Source: JBEVJK01 sp040510195 (lineage in GTDB: Bacteria; Pseudomonadota; Alphaproteobacteria; Rhizobiales; Rhizobiaceae). From it: a DNA stretch of 64,000 nt. Positions 11,868-22,096 of the stretch are shown here, piece by piece. Location of the stretch: the NCBI GenBank assembly GCA_040510195.1, contig JBEVJK010000017.1:27583-91582 (forward strand), given 5' to 3'. The notes under the pieces are model-generated. The model worked only from the letters and a program-made list of their open reading frames with translations, made no database searches and had not been told where the DNA came from. The stretch's first letter is position 1. Each line of letters opens with the position of its first letter. Both the position numbers and the translations under genes were made by a program.

Positions 11868-11882
11868 AGACCGCCCTGCGCT

Positions 11883-12155
11883 TCAGTGCAGGGCCAACTC
11901 GCCGGCGACGTTGCGCCACTCGTTCGGCGCCACCAGCCGCCGGTGGGTGTATGCCACCGAGTGCAGCGGCCCGTCGAGCTTGGCCCGCCAGAACTCCAAG
12001 AAGCGGAGCAGCGCCGGGAATTTCGGAGCCAGGTCGTAGTGTTGCCAGATGAAGGTCTGCAGCACATGCGGGTGGTCCGGCATGTGGTAGAGGATCTGGG
12101 CGGTGGTCAGGCCATAGCCCTTGAGCATCAGTTCCAACTCGGCATTGTCACGCAT
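11883..12155 (-). CDS. usg: Usg family protein (trp-locus protein of alphaproteobacteria)
   Basis: A 90-residue protein matching the Usg family, first described near trp genes in Caulobacter. Its biochemical role is unknown. The whole length fits the family: GYGLTTAQILYHMPDHPH, then a tryptophan-rich block with WQHYDLAPKFP and FLEFWRAKLDGPLHSV, and a short C-terminal part ending in GELALH. The ATG at 12155 gives the normal family length; upstream codons in the same frame lack a start with a ribosome site. It is convergent with the aminotransferase (15 bases apart) and divergent from acs. No trp gene is nearby, so the usual linkage is absent here. Family assignment is firm; function is not known. 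Confidence 0.9.
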   Translation of the reverse strand: MRDNAELELMLKGYGLTTAQILYHMPDHPHVLQTFIWQHYDLAPKFPALLRFLEFWRAKLDGPLHSVAYTHRRLVAPNEWRNVAGELALH

Positions 12156-12433
12156 GATCGTCGTCGCTCCCGCGCTCCGTCGCTCCTCCACGGCACGAAA
12201 TGTGCAGGGGGATTGTGACCCGACTAAGGGTGACCGCAAAGTCCGACTTTGGGATTACGCTTTAGTTTCAGTATGTTGGCAGCCTACCCCCGGGAGTGCT
12301 AGCAGGACTGGCCGAGGTCGCGGCCGCCGCCCGAGCGGCAAGCCATTCCAACGTCTTATGTTGTGGCCGGAGGCGAACTGATAATACTCTCGCGCCGTGC
12401 CGACGGCGCTAGGATTGGGGAGAAGAGGCGATC

Positions 12434-14401
<1,968 letters not shown>

Positions 14402-14494
14402 ATGCCCTCCTTTCGGAGATGACGCGACGTCACCCCAAAGGGCACTTGCGCATTTTGGAAAATCGCCCCAACTTGTAGGCGTGTTCAACAACAG

Positions 14495-14509
14495 GAAAGG
14501 AGGTGATCC
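14495..14509 (+). promoter_or_regulatory. Extended, near-perfect Shine-Dalgarno sequence
   Basis: GAAAGGAGGTGATCC is complementary over 15 bases to the conserved bacterial 16S rRNA 3' tail (GGATCACCTCC followed by TTTC). The GGAGG core ends seven bases before the ATG at 14511, an ideal spacing. No other start in the window has a comparable match. The 16S tail is taken from general knowledge because no rRNA gene is in the window. Confidence 0.85.
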
Positions 14510-14510
14510 G

Positions 14511-14582
14511 ATGTCGAGTGATTTCGTTTTCCAAAGCGTGGCCTCAGCGGATTGCCTTGGCGAAGGGCAGCCCCTTCGTTGA
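14511..14582 (+). CDS. 23-residue small ORF with very strong ribosome binding site
   Basis: Encodes a 23-residue peptide that begins MSSDFVFQSVASADC and ends EGQPLR. It follows the extended ribosome site at 14495-14509. Its TGA overlaps an ATG (TGATG at 14580-14584) that opens a seven-codon frame, MSMMRGW, ending at 14605. A strong intrinsic terminator lies 80 bases further on. The arrangement resembles a leader-peptide or dual-function small RNA locus, yet nothing is transcribed from it downstream, because the next gene is on the opposite strand. It could be the tail of the acs transcript or an independent small RNA. I do not recognise the peptide, and coding status rests on the ribosome site and spacing. 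Confidence 0.5.
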   Translation: MSSDFVFQSVASADCLGEGQPLR

Positions 14583-14662
14583 TGAGCATGATGCGCGGCT
14601 GGTGATCCCGGGCGAAAATCCGGCAGGTCTCGGCTGAAGGCTGCGCCACGGACGAAACACGG

Positions 14663-14697
14663 AAGGCCGTTCCCGCCCATCGGGAACGGCCTTTTTT
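14663..14697 (+). terminator. Strong intrinsic terminator
   Basis: A perfect 13-base-pair stem (AAGGCCGTTCCCG pairing with CGGGAACGGCCTT) closes a five-base loop and runs into six T residues on the plus strand. It is the cleanest rho-independent terminator in the window and ends transcription of the small ORF region, and possibly of acs read-through. On the minus strand there is no T tract, so it does not serve the PepSY gene. Confidence 0.9.
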
Positions 14698-14724
14698 CAT
14701 GGCCGGCCTTTGCCGCTCCGGCTG

Positions 14725-14988
14725 CTACAAGCGGGACTCGCCGGTGACCGGGTCGAGCTTGATCTCCACCTTCGCCTTGTCGGAGGTGAAGTAGACGATG
14801 TCGTAGTAGCCATCCTCGTCCCAGTCGATCTGGTCGATGTATCGGAACTGATCCCGGCCCTCGACCTTGGCGATGATCTCCGACAGCTTCATGGCCTTCT
14901 CGGGCGGGATAGGCGGTGGTGCGGTCTGCGCAAAGCCCACGCCGGCACCCAGCGCCAGGGCCATTGCGGTCGCGGTCAGCCTTCTCAT
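14725..14988 (-). CDS. Small secreted PepSY-like domain protein
   Basis: An 87-residue exported protein. The N-terminus MRRLTATAMALALGAGVGFAQ is a clear Sec signal peptide with likely cleavage after the GFA. The mature ~65 residues read like one PepSY-type domain: a helix with LSEIIAKVEG, then IDQIDWDEDGYYDIVYFTSD and a strand ending LDPVTGESRL. PepSY domains often sit in periplasmic inhibitors or signal modulators, but small stand-alone versions have no proven role. The gene lies 21 bases downstream of the transglutaminase-like gene on the same strand. Family assignment is fairly sure; function is not. Confidence 0.8.
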   Translation of the reverse strand: MRRLTATAMALALGAGVGFAQTAPPPIPPEKAMKLSEIIAKVEGRDQFRYIDQIDWDEDGYYDIVYFTSDKAKVEIKLDPVTGESRL

Positions 14989-15009
14989 CGTCTCGATCCT
15001 CGAATTACC

Positions 15010-15879
15010 TTAAGCAATCAGCGTTGTGGTCAGGGTCCGGTCGACGCCATGCACCGGCGGCGTCGCCGGATGGCTGTCCTGCTCGTAAGTCCACACCTTG
15101 AAGGTCGTCAGCTTATGCGAGCCGAAGGTGTGCAGCAGCGGCACGTCGGTCGCGTCGCGGCCTCGCGCCACCACCACGCGGCCGATGCGGCGCATGTTGT
15201 GGCGCGCGTCGAACGTGTACCACTGGCCGTCCAGATAGGCCTCGAACCAGGCGTTGAAGTCCATCGGCGCCGGGTCGGGAGGCACCCCGATGTCGCCCAT
15301 ATAGCCGTTCACGTAGCGAGCCGGGATGTTCATGCACCGGCAGAGCGCGATCGCCAGATGCGCGAAGTCGCGGCAGACGCCGACCCGCTCGTCATGCGCC
15401 TGCGCCGCCGTGCGGGTCGACCGCGCATAGCCATAGCCGAAGGAAAGGCGGTTGTGAACGTAGTCGGTGATCGCCTGCACCCGCACCCAGCCGCCGGGAA
15501 GGTGGCCGAACAGCCGCCACGCAAGGTCGCCCAGATGATCGGTCTCGCAGTAGCGGCTGCCGAGCAGGTAGACGAGCGTTTCGGGCGGCAGATGGTCGAT
15601 CGGCGTCTCCTGGGCCAGCGTGTTGATCTCGTCGGGTTCGCCGGAATCCTCGATGACCGCGTCGTGCAGGATACGGAAGCCTCCTTCAGGCGCCATGAAC
15701 CGCCGGCAGACATTCCCAAAGGAGTCCACATAGGTCGTGCTGGGCACATGCGGCGAGGTAAGAACCTTGGTCTGCCGCTTGACGTCGGCTTGCCGCTCCG
15801 GATGGATCTCGAGCAGCGAAATGACCGGCATGACCTGCGGGCACTCGATGGCGATTTCATAGCCGAGCCTGATCAGCAT
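15010..15879 (-). CDS. Transglutaminase-like (papain-fold) protein
   Basis: A 289-residue cytoplasmic protein of the bacterial transglutaminase-like family. The N-terminal ~110 residues form the beta-rich domain usual in this group. The catalytic-type cysteine is C169 in VGVCRDFAHLAIALCR. The stretch IPARYVNGYMGD follows. Where most members have the catalytic histidine in HAW, this protein has FNAWFEAYL (Asn209). The next aspartate is D224 in YTFDARHN, with H227 nearby. Either the adjacent histidine substitutes or the protein is not a classical enzyme. The start is the ATG at 15879 (MLIRLGYEIAIEC) with a GAGGGAA site; upstream in-frame codons are unlikely. It is followed closely by a PepSY-like gene. 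Substrate unknown. Confidence 0.85.
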   Translation of the reverse strand: MLIRLGYEIAIECPQVMPVISLLEIHPERQADVKRQTKVLTSPHVPSTTYVDSFGNVCRRFMAPEGGFRILHDAVIEDSGEPDEINTLAQETPIDHLPPETLVYLLGSRYCETDHLGDLAWRLFGHLPGGWVRVQAITDYVHNRLSFGYGYARSTRTAAQAHDERVGVCRDFAHLAIALCRCMNIPARYVNGYMGDIGVPPDPAPMDFNAWFEAYLDGQWYTFDARHNMRRIGRVVVARGRDATDVPLLHTFGSHKLTTFKVWTYEQDSHPATPPVHGVDRTLTTTLIA

Positions 15880-15990
15880 CGAAGTTCCCTCAAAATGCGG
15901 GAGGAAGTACACCGCCCCACAACGCCCGGATGTCGGGCTGGTTCCATGCTCGCACAGGGGCCACGAGCGCGCCTCGCCCCTTGCTGCTGG

Positions 15991-16194
15991 CTAGAAATCG
16001 GTGGCAATTCCCTTGACCTCCCAGTCGCCATAGCGCGTCGGCTCCTGGCCGCCGCGACCGCCGATCTCCTTGGGACGGGCGGCTTCGCGCTCGCGATAGG
16101 CGGCGCGTCGGGCCGCCGCTTCGGCCAGCGCGCGCTCTGCCGCCTCGCTGATCGGCTTGCGCGCCGCCGGCAACTGCGTCTGGTCCTTACCCAT
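15991..16194 (-). CDS. SDHAF4-type protein (DUF1674)
   Basis: A 67-residue protein of the DUF1674/SDHAF4 family. Mitochondrial members help assemble flavinylated succinate dehydrogenase subunit A. The C-terminal signature is intact: GGQEPTRYGDWEVKGIATDF, with the conserved EPTRYGDWE core. The N-terminal half is a charged alanine/arginine-rich helix. The ATG at 16194 (MGKDQTQL) gives the usual bacterial length; longer upstream frames are not conserved-looking. It is divergent from htpX, and no sdh gene is in the window. Family assignment is secure. The assembly role is carried over from eukaryotic members and is inference for this protein. Confidence 0.88.
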   Translation of the reverse strand: MGKDQTQLPAARKPISEAAERALAEAAARRAAYREREAARPKEIGGRGGQEPTRYGDWEVKGIATDF

Positions 16195-16288
16195 CGGGGC
16201 TTGCTCCGCTTGAAAGGAAAGGCTTTCCCTCCCATCATATAGTGAGGTTTGCAGGGCGGATCGACCCCCGCGACCGGAGGCGAAAACG

Positions 16289-17221
16289 ATGAACTTGATC
16301 CGCACCGCCATGCTCCTTGCCTTCATGACGGCGCTTTTCATGGCCGTGGGTTACCTGATCGGCGGCTCGGGCGGCATGATGATCGCCTTCGTGGTGGCGG
16401 CGGGGATGAACCTCTTCAGCTACTGGAACGCCGACAAGATGGTTCTGAAGATGAACCATGCGGTCGAGGTCGACGAGCGCACCGCGCCCGAATTCTACGG
16501 CATCGTCCGCGAGCTGTCGGCGCGGGCCGGCCTGCCGATGCCGAAGGTCTACCTGATCGACAACCCGCAGCCGAATGCGTTTGCGACCGGCCGCAACCCG
16601 CAGCACGCGGCGGTCGCCGCGACCACGGGCCTGCTCGAGCGGCTCTCCTACGAGGAGGCGGCCGGCGTGATGGCGCATGAGCTGGCGCACATCCAGAACC
16701 GCGACACGCTGACCATGACGATCACGGCGACGCTGGCCGGCGCCATCTCCATGCTCGGCAACTTCGCCTTCTTCATGGGCGGCAACCGCGACAATCACAA
16801 CCCGCTCGGCGCCATCGGCGTCATCGTCGCCATGATCGTGGCGCCGCTCGCGGCCATGCTCGTGCAGATGGCGATCAGCCGTACCCGCGAGTACTCCGCC
16901 GACCGGCGCGGTGCCGAAATCTGCGGCAATCCGCTGTGGCTGGCCTCGGCCTTGGACAAGATCGCCCGCGCCGTGAAGCGCATCCCCAACCCCGAGGCCG
17001 AGCGCAACCCGGCCACCGCGCATCTCTTCATCATCAACCCGCTCACCGGGCAGGGCATGGACAATCTGTTCTCCACCCACCCCAACACCGACAACCGCAT
17101 TGCTGCGCTGGAGGCGATGGCCGGCCAGTCGCGGGGACGTCAGCAGGAGGAGCGCAGCGAGGGAAATGCCGGCGGCCCCTGGGGCCGCGAGCCCGGCCGG
17201 CCGAAGGGCCCCTGGTCGTGA
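16289..17221 (+). CDS. htpX: Membrane zinc metalloprotease HtpX
   Basis: Inner-membrane M48B metalloprotease that degrades misfolded membrane proteins together with FtsH. It has 310 residues. Two N-terminal membrane segments occupy about residues 5-50. The zinc motif HELAH is at 130-134 in VMAHELAHIQNRD. Two further membrane segments (TLAGAISMLGNFAFFMG and GVIVAMIVAPLAAMLV) precede the third zinc ligand region SRTREYSADRRGA. The C-terminus has a glycine/proline-rich tail ending PKGPWS that is not part of the protease. The TGA overlaps the GTG start of rsmB (GTGA), so the pair is translationally coupled. Identification is certain. Confidence 0.97.
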   Translation: MNLIRTAMLLAFMTALFMAVGYLIGGSGGMMIAFVVAAGMNLFSYWNADKMVLKMNHAVEVDERTAPEFYGIVRELSARAGLPMPKVYLIDNPQPNAFATGRNPQHAAVAATTGLLERLSYEEAAGVMAHELAHIQNRDTLTMTITATLAGAISMLGNFAFFMGGNRDNHNPLGAIGVIVAMIVAPLAAMLVQMAISRTREYSADRRGAEICGNPLWLASALDKIARAVKRIPNPEAERNPATAHLFIINPLTGQGMDNLFSTHPNTDNRIAALEAMAGQSRGRQQEERSEGNAGGPWGREPGRPKGPWS

Positions 17222-18579
17222 AGCGCGCCTCGGCGCGCGCCGCCGGCGCCGCCGAGCGCGACATCCCGGGCCTGCCGGCGCGGCGGACCGCGAGCCGGCT
17301 GCTCGGCGCGGTGATCGACGCCAGCACGCCGCTCGACGCGCTGACCGACCAGCAGCACGGACATCCCCAGTATCTCGCGCTCGCGCCGCGCGACCGCGCT
17401 TTGGTGCGCGCCATTCTGGCCACCGCGCTGCGCTACCGTCTGACCATCGCCGGGCTCATCGAGCGGCATCTCGACCGTCCCTTGCCGCCGGCGGCCCATG
17501 CGCTGTCGCATCTCTTCCACGTGGCCGCGGCGCAAATCCTGTTTCTCGACGTGCCTGACAGCGCCGCCGTCGACCTGGCGGTTACCCAGGCCAAGCTGGA
17601 CCCTCGCAACGCCCGCTTCGCGGCACTGGTCAACGCGGTGCTGCGCGGGCTCGCCCGCGGCAAGGCCGAAGAGCTTCCGCGGGCTCTGGCCGGCACGGTC
17701 GACGCTCCGCGCTGGTTCGCCGACCGGCTCCAGGAGACCTACGGCGCCGAAACGGCGGCGGCGATCCTGGCCGTCCACCGCACGGAGGCGCCGACCGATC
17801 TCACGGTCAAGGCCGACCCCGAGCGCTGGGCGGAGCGGCTCGGCGGCTTCGTGCTGCCCACCGGCAGCGTCCGCCTGCCTCGCCTGGAGCGCGCGGTGCC
17901 CGAGCTGGAGGGCTTCGCCGATGGCGGGTGGTGGGTCCAGGACGCCGCGGCTGCGTTGCCGGCGCGCCTGCTCGGCGACATTGCCGGGCTGAGCGTCGCC
18001 GACCTCTGTGCCGCGCCCGGCGGCAAGACCGCCCAGCTCGCGGCGGCGGGAGCCCGGGTAACGGCACTCGACAGCTCGCGCAACCGGCTCGCCCGGCTGG
18101 CCGGCAATCTGGAGCGGCTCGGGCTCAAGGCGGACATCGTCGAGGCGAACCTGCGAAGCTGGCGGCCGTCGGCGCTGTTCGACGCGGTTCTGCTCGACGC
18201 GCCCTGCTCGTCGACCGGCACGGTGCGCCGCCATCCGGACGTGCCCTGGACCAAGTCGCCAAAGGATATCGCCCAACTCGCCGCCCTGCAGCGAAGCCTG
18301 CTCGATGCCGCCTGGCGGCTGGTCCGGCCGGGCGGGCGTCTCGTCTTCTCGAACTGCTCGCTCGACCCCGAGGAGGGCGAGCGCCTGGCCGACGCCTGGC
18401 TCGCCGCCACGCCTCAGCTGGCGCTCGATCCGATCGGCGCCGACGAGGTGGACGGGGCGGCGCCGTTCCTCCGCCGCGAAGGCTGGATGCGCACCACCCC
18501 CGCCGACCTGCCGCTCGGCGAGCCGGAGCGGTCCGGCCTCGACGGCTTCTTCGCCGTGCGCTTCAGGCGGCTCGGCTGA
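17218..18579 (+). CDS. rsmB: 16S rRNA m5C967 methyltransferase (RsmB/Sun)
   Basis: SAM-dependent RNA cytosine-C5 methyltransferase, most likely acting on C967 of 16S rRNA. It has 453 residues. The N-terminal NusB-like RNA-binding domain covers about residues 25-160 (SRLLGAVIDAS; LSHLFHVAAAQILFLD). The SAM site is ADLCAAPGGKTAQL. The motif IV cysteine is C330 in DAPCSSTGT. The catalytic motif VI cysteine is C380 in SNCSLDPEEGE, where an asparagine replaces the usual threonine before the cysteine. I chose the GTG at 17218 because it overlaps the htpX stop and gives the family length. It is followed by the heparinase-like gene and purH, a linkage typical of rhizobia. Confidence 0.95.
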   Translation: MKRASARAAGAAERDIPGLPARRTASRLLGAVIDASTPLDALTDQQHGHPQYLALAPRDRALVRAILATALRYRLTIAGLIERHLDRPLPPAAHALSHLFHVAAAQILFLDVPDSAAVDLAVTQAKLDPRNARFAALVNAVLRGLARGKAEELPRALAGTVDAPRWFADRLQETYGAETAAAILAVHRTEAPTDLTVKADPERWAERLGGFVLPTGSVRLPRLERAVPELEGFADGGWWVQDAAAALPARLLGDIAGLSVADLCAAPGGKTAQLAAAGARVTALDSSRNRLARLAGNLERLGLKADIVEANLRSWRPSALFDAVLLDAPCSSTGTVRRHPDVPWTKSPKDIAQLAALQRSLLDAAWRLVRPGGRLVFSNCSLDPEEGERLADAWLAATPQLALDPIGADEVDGAAPFLRREGWMRTTPADLPLGEPERSGLDGFFAVRFRRLG

Positions 18580-18659
18580 AACCCTTTAGCCCTCCGTAAA
18601 CCATTCGCTAACCATGCCGTACCGATAAAGGTCGAGGGCTTGGCGACGAGGATTCGGCA

Positions 18660-20384
18660 TTGGCGGCTGCAGCGGGCAAGGCGCCGCGCCTTTGGGCGCT
18701 GGTTGCGCGGGAGGTCTGGCGACGGACCCGCCGACGGCTGCGAGCCGGCCCGGCCTATCGCTGGCGCTATGCGGGACGCACGCCGGAGCGGGTGCTGATC
18801 GCCCCGCCCGACCTCCACATCGCCGACCCGCAGGTGGCGCAGGAGATCTATTCCGGGCGCTTCGCCCTGGCGGGTCATCTGGTCGACACCGGCGGTGCCT
18901 CGCCGTTTCGCGTCGAGGTCACCCACAAACCCTGGCTGAGGGCGCTGCACGGCTTCGGCTGGCTGCGCCACATGCGGGCGGCCGGCACCGACCTGGCGGC
19001 GGCCAACGCACGCGCCCTTGTCGCCGACTGGATCGCCGCCCACGGCAGCACGATCGCCGGCCCGGCCTGGGAGCCGGCGACGACGGCACGCCGCATCGTC
19101 GCCTGGCTCCAGCATTCCTCGGTGGTGCTGCAGGGCGCCGAGCTGCCCTTCTACCGGACCTATCTGCGCAGCCTGGCCGTCCAGATCCGCTATCTGCGTG
19201 CGATGGCGGCCGACCTGCCGGACGGCATCGACCGCCTCAAGGCGCGCATCGCGCTCGCATTTGCGGCGTTGTCGCTGCCCGCACCGCCATCCGCCATCCG
19301 CAGCGCCACCCGCCATCTCGCCGACGAGCTCAACCGCCAGATCCTGCCCGACGGTGGCCACGTGTCGCGCAGCCCCTATGCGGTGGTCGACCTGCTGTGC
19401 GATCTCCTGCCGCTCCGCTACACCTACGCCAACCAGGCCGAGGCGCCGCCCGAGGCGCTGATCGGCGCCATCGACCGCATGTTGCCGGCGCTGCGCGCCT
19501 TTCGGCACCAGGATGGCGCGATGGCGCGCGTCAACGGCATGGGCGCCACCATCCAGGACCGCATCGCCGCCATCCTCCGTCACGACGACACCGCCGGCCG
19601 GCCGCTTCTGCATGCCCCGCATTCGGGCTACGAGCGGCTCATCATGGGCGGCACCACGGTCATCGCCGACACCGGCCCGGCGCCTCCGCCCGAGCTTTCG
19701 GGCGAGGCGCATGCCGGCTGCCTGTCCTTCGAGCTGTCGTCGGGCCGGCAGCATTATGTCGTCAATGCCGGCGTGGATGCCTTCGGCGCGGACGAGTTTC
19801 GGCCCCTGGCGCGCGCCACGGCAGCCCATTCGACCGCCACGATCAACGACACCTCGTCGGCGCGGTTCAGCCATTCGGCCCGCGTCAACGGTCTGTTGCG
19901 CTCGCCTCTGGTCGGCGGCCCGCGCGAGGTCCCCTGCGAACGGCTCGACGCCGACGGCATGCAAGGCTTCGTCGCCAGCCATGACGGCTACGTGGCCCGC
20001 TTCGGCCTCTATCACGAGCGCGAGCTGCGCCTGTCGGAGGGCGGCAACCTGCTGTCCGGCATCGACCGGGTCTTCCGGGCCGGCGGCGAGCCGGCCCGCG
20101 ACAATGGCCGCGACCACGTCGCCTTGCGCTTCCACGTGCATCCCGACACCCAGGTCTACCGCGACGGCCAGGGCCGCCTCGTGCTTGCCGCCGGCGGCGC
20201 CGACAGCTGGGCCTTTTCCTGCACTGCGGTGACGCCGACGCTCGAGGAGTCGATCTTTTTCGCCGGCCTGGGCGGCCCTCGCCGGACCAGCCAGATCGTC
20301 GTCGCCTACCATGCCTCGGCATTCCCCGAGATCGCCTGGCAGCTGGAACGCACGCGCATCGTGGAGCCGCCGGCGCGCCGCTGA
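18660..20384 (+). CDS. Heparinase II/III family protein, predicted cytoplasmic
   Basis: A 574-residue protein of the heparinase II/III family, which combines an alpha/alpha toroid with a beta-sandwich and cleaves acidic polysaccharides in known members. The toroid region includes EVTHKPWLRALHGFGWLRHM and ARRIVAWLQHSSV. The C-terminal beta region begins near AGCLSFELSSGRQHYVVNAG, with THDG-like SHDGYVARFGLYHERELRLS further on. The N-terminus (MAAAAGKAPRLWALVAREVWRRTRRR) has no signal peptide, so it is predicted to stay inside the cell. The start is a TTG at 18660 with a GAGG eight bases upstream; no ATG is available in frame. It sits between rsmB and purH. The substrate is unknown, and the fold assignment is better supported than any activity. 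Confidence 0.82.
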   Translation: MAAAAGKAPRLWALVAREVWRRTRRRLRAGPAYRWRYAGRTPERVLIAPPDLHIADPQVAQEIYSGRFALAGHLVDTGGASPFRVEVTHKPWLRALHGFGWLRHMRAAGTDLAAANARALVADWIAAHGSTIAGPAWEPATTARRIVAWLQHSSVVLQGAELPFYRTYLRSLAVQIRYLRAMAADLPDGIDRLKARIALAFAALSLPAPPSAIRSATRHLADELNRQILPDGGHVSRSPYAVVDLLCDLLPLRYTYANQAEAPPEALIGAIDRMLPALRAFRHQDGAMARVNGMGATIQDRIAAILRHDDTAGRPLLHAPHSGYERLIMGGTTVIADTGPAPPPELSGEAHAGCLSFELSSGRQHYVVNAGVDAFGADEFRPLARATAAHSTATINDTSSARFSHSARVNGLLRSPLVGGPREVPCERLDADGMQGFVASHDGYVARFGLYHERELRLSEGGNLLSGIDRVFRAGGEPARDNGRDHVALRFHVHPDTQVYRDGQGRLVLAAGGADSWAFSCTAVTPTLEESIFFAGLGGPRRTSQIVVAYHASAFPEIAWQLERTRIVEPPARR

Positions 20385-20466
20385 CGGTGCTGCAGGAGGA
20401 CGGCCGGTTTCAATCCGCGCGACGCCGTGTTAGGGCGCGGTCCTTACCCCGTGACCGGAGCGCGAC

Positions 20467-22086
20467 ATGGCCGCCGTCCCCTCGAAGCGAATCCCCGCTC
20501 CCGACCTGGTGGCGGTGCGGCGCGCCTTGATCTCGGTGTCGGACAAAAGCGGGCTCGTCGATTTCGCCGCCAGCCTCTGCCACGCCGGCATCGAGCTTCT
20601 GTCGACGGGGGGATCCGCGAAAGCGCTGGCCGAAGCCGGGCTTCCGGTCACCGACGTCGCCGCCGTGACCGGCTTTCCGGAGATCATGGACGGCCGCGTG
20701 AAGACCTTGCATCCGCTGGTGCATGGCGGCCTGCTCGCCATCCGCGACGATCCTGCCCATGTCGATGCCATGCACGAGCACGGCATCGCCGGCATTGATC
20801 TCCTGGTCGTCAACCTCTATCCGTTCGAGGAGGTCCGCTTCTCCGGCGGCGATGCGTCGTCGGTGGTCGAGAACATCGACATAGGTGGGCCGGCGATGGT
20901 CCGGGCGGCCGCCAAGAACCATGCCTATGTCGCGGTCCTCACCGACCCGGCCGACTATCCCGCGGTGCTCAACGCGCTGGAGCTCAACACGGGCAGCCTG
21001 TCGCTCGACTTCCGCAAGCGGCTGGCCGCCAAGGCGTTTGCCCGCATCGCCGCCTATGACGCTGCGATCGCCAACTGGTTCGCCGAAACGCTGTCGATCG
21101 AGCAGCCTGCCTGGCGGACTTTCGGGGGTCGCCTGGCGACGGTGATGCGCTATGGCGAGAACCCGCACCAGGCCGCCGGCTTCTACGTCGACGGCAGCCA
21201 CCGGCCCGGCGTGGCCACCGCCCGCCAGGTGCAGGGCAAGCAGCTCTCCTACAACAACATCAACGACACCGACGCCGCCTACGAGCTGGCAGGCGAGTTC
21301 GACCCCGCCGCCCATGCCGCCGTCGCCATCGTGAAGCACGCCAACCCCTGCGGCGTGGCGATCGGCGACACCCTGCTCGACGCCTACCGCAAGGCCCTGG
21401 CCTGCGACCCGGTGTCGGCCTTCGGCGGCATCGTCGCGCTGAACCGGCCGCTGGACGCTGCGGCCGCCGAGGCGATCGTCGAGACCTTCACCGAGGTGAT
21501 CATCGCCCCCAACGCCAGCGCCGAGGCGCAGGCCATCGTCGGCGCCAGGAAGAACCTTCGCCTGCTGCTGGCCGGAGGCCTGCCCGACCCGCGCGCCGCC
21601 TGGCCGATCGTCCGCTCGGTGGCCGGCGGCTTCCTGGTCCAGGGCCGCGACAATGCGGTTGTCGACGATCTACAGTTGACTGTCGTCACCCAGCGTCAAC
21701 CCACGGGTGACGAGCTCGCCGATCTCGCCTTCGCCTTCCGCGTCGCCAAGCACGTGAAGTCCAACGCCATCGTCTACGCCCGCGGCGGCGCCACCGTCGG
21801 CATTGGCGCCGGCCAGATGAGCCGCGTCGACTCGGCCCGCATCGCGGCGCAGAAAGCGCGCGACGCGGCCGCTGCCGCCGGCGTTGCGGAGCCGCCGACC
21901 CGCGGCTCCGTCGTCGCGTCCGATGCCTTCTTTCCGTTCGCCGACGGCCTGCTTTCGGCGGTCGAGGCCGGCGCCACGGCGGTCATCCAGCCCGGCGGAT
22001 CGCTGCGCGACGAGGAGGTGATTGCCGCGGCCGATGCGCATGGCCTCGCCATGGTGTTCACCGGAATTCGCCACTTCCGCCACTGA
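20467..22086 (+). CDS. purH: Bifunctional AICAR formyltransferase / IMP cyclohydrolase
   Basis: Catalyses the last two steps of de novo IMP synthesis. It has 539 residues, the normal length. The N-terminal IMP cyclohydrolase domain (about 15-160) shows SVSDKSGLVDFA, LLSTGGSAKAL, TGFPEIMDGRVKTLHP and VVNLYPFE. The C-terminal formyltransferase domain shows RYGENPHQ and the catalytic pair K290/H291 in IVKHANPCG, then CDPVSAFGGI. The C-terminus DAFFPFADGL followed by IQPGGSLRDEEVI is intact. The ATG at 20467 follows a GGAG site. It ends ten bases from the convergent transporter gene, with no obvious terminator between them. Certain identification. Confidence 0.99.
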   Translation: MAAVPSKRIPAPDLVAVRRALISVSDKSGLVDFAASLCHAGIELLSTGGSAKALAEAGLPVTDVAAVTGFPEIMDGRVKTLHPLVHGGLLAIRDDPAHVDAMHEHGIAGIDLLVVNLYPFEEVRFSGGDASSVVENIDIGGPAMVRAAAKNHAYVAVLTDPADYPAVLNALELNTGSLSLDFRKRLAAKAFARIAAYDAAIANWFAETLSIEQPAWRTFGGRLATVMRYGENPHQAAGFYVDGSHRPGVATARQVQGKQLSYNNINDTDAAYELAGEFDPAAHAAVAIVKHANPCGVAIGDTLLDAYRKALACDPVSAFGGIVALNRPLDAAAAEAIVETFTEVIIAPNASAEAQAIVGARKNLRLLLAGGLPDPRAAWPIVRSVAGGFLVQGRDNAVVDDLQLTVVTQRQPTGDELADLAFAFRVAKHVKSNAIVYARGGATVGIGAGQMSRVDSARIAAQKARDAAAAAGVAEPPTRGSVVASDAFFPFADGLLSAVEAGATAVIQPGGSLRDEEVIAAADAHGLAMVFTGIRHFRH

Positions 22087-22096
22087 AGGCGGGCGC

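Noticed and set aside
12240..12433. Search for a promoter, operator or riboswitch upstream of acs
   Set aside because: TAATAC at 12379 and nearby TTGTGG have poor spacing, and no clear palindrome or aptamer-like structure was seen.
14582..14605. Seven-codon frame MSMMRGW coupled to the 23-codon ORF
   Set aside because: Too short to support as a gene on its own. It is mentioned only as part of the small-ORF locus.
14485..14700. A 71-codon minus-strand frame across the small-ORF/terminator region
   Set aside because: Its start codon lies in the terminator stem, it has no ribosome site, and it ends inside the leader of the plus-strand small ORF.
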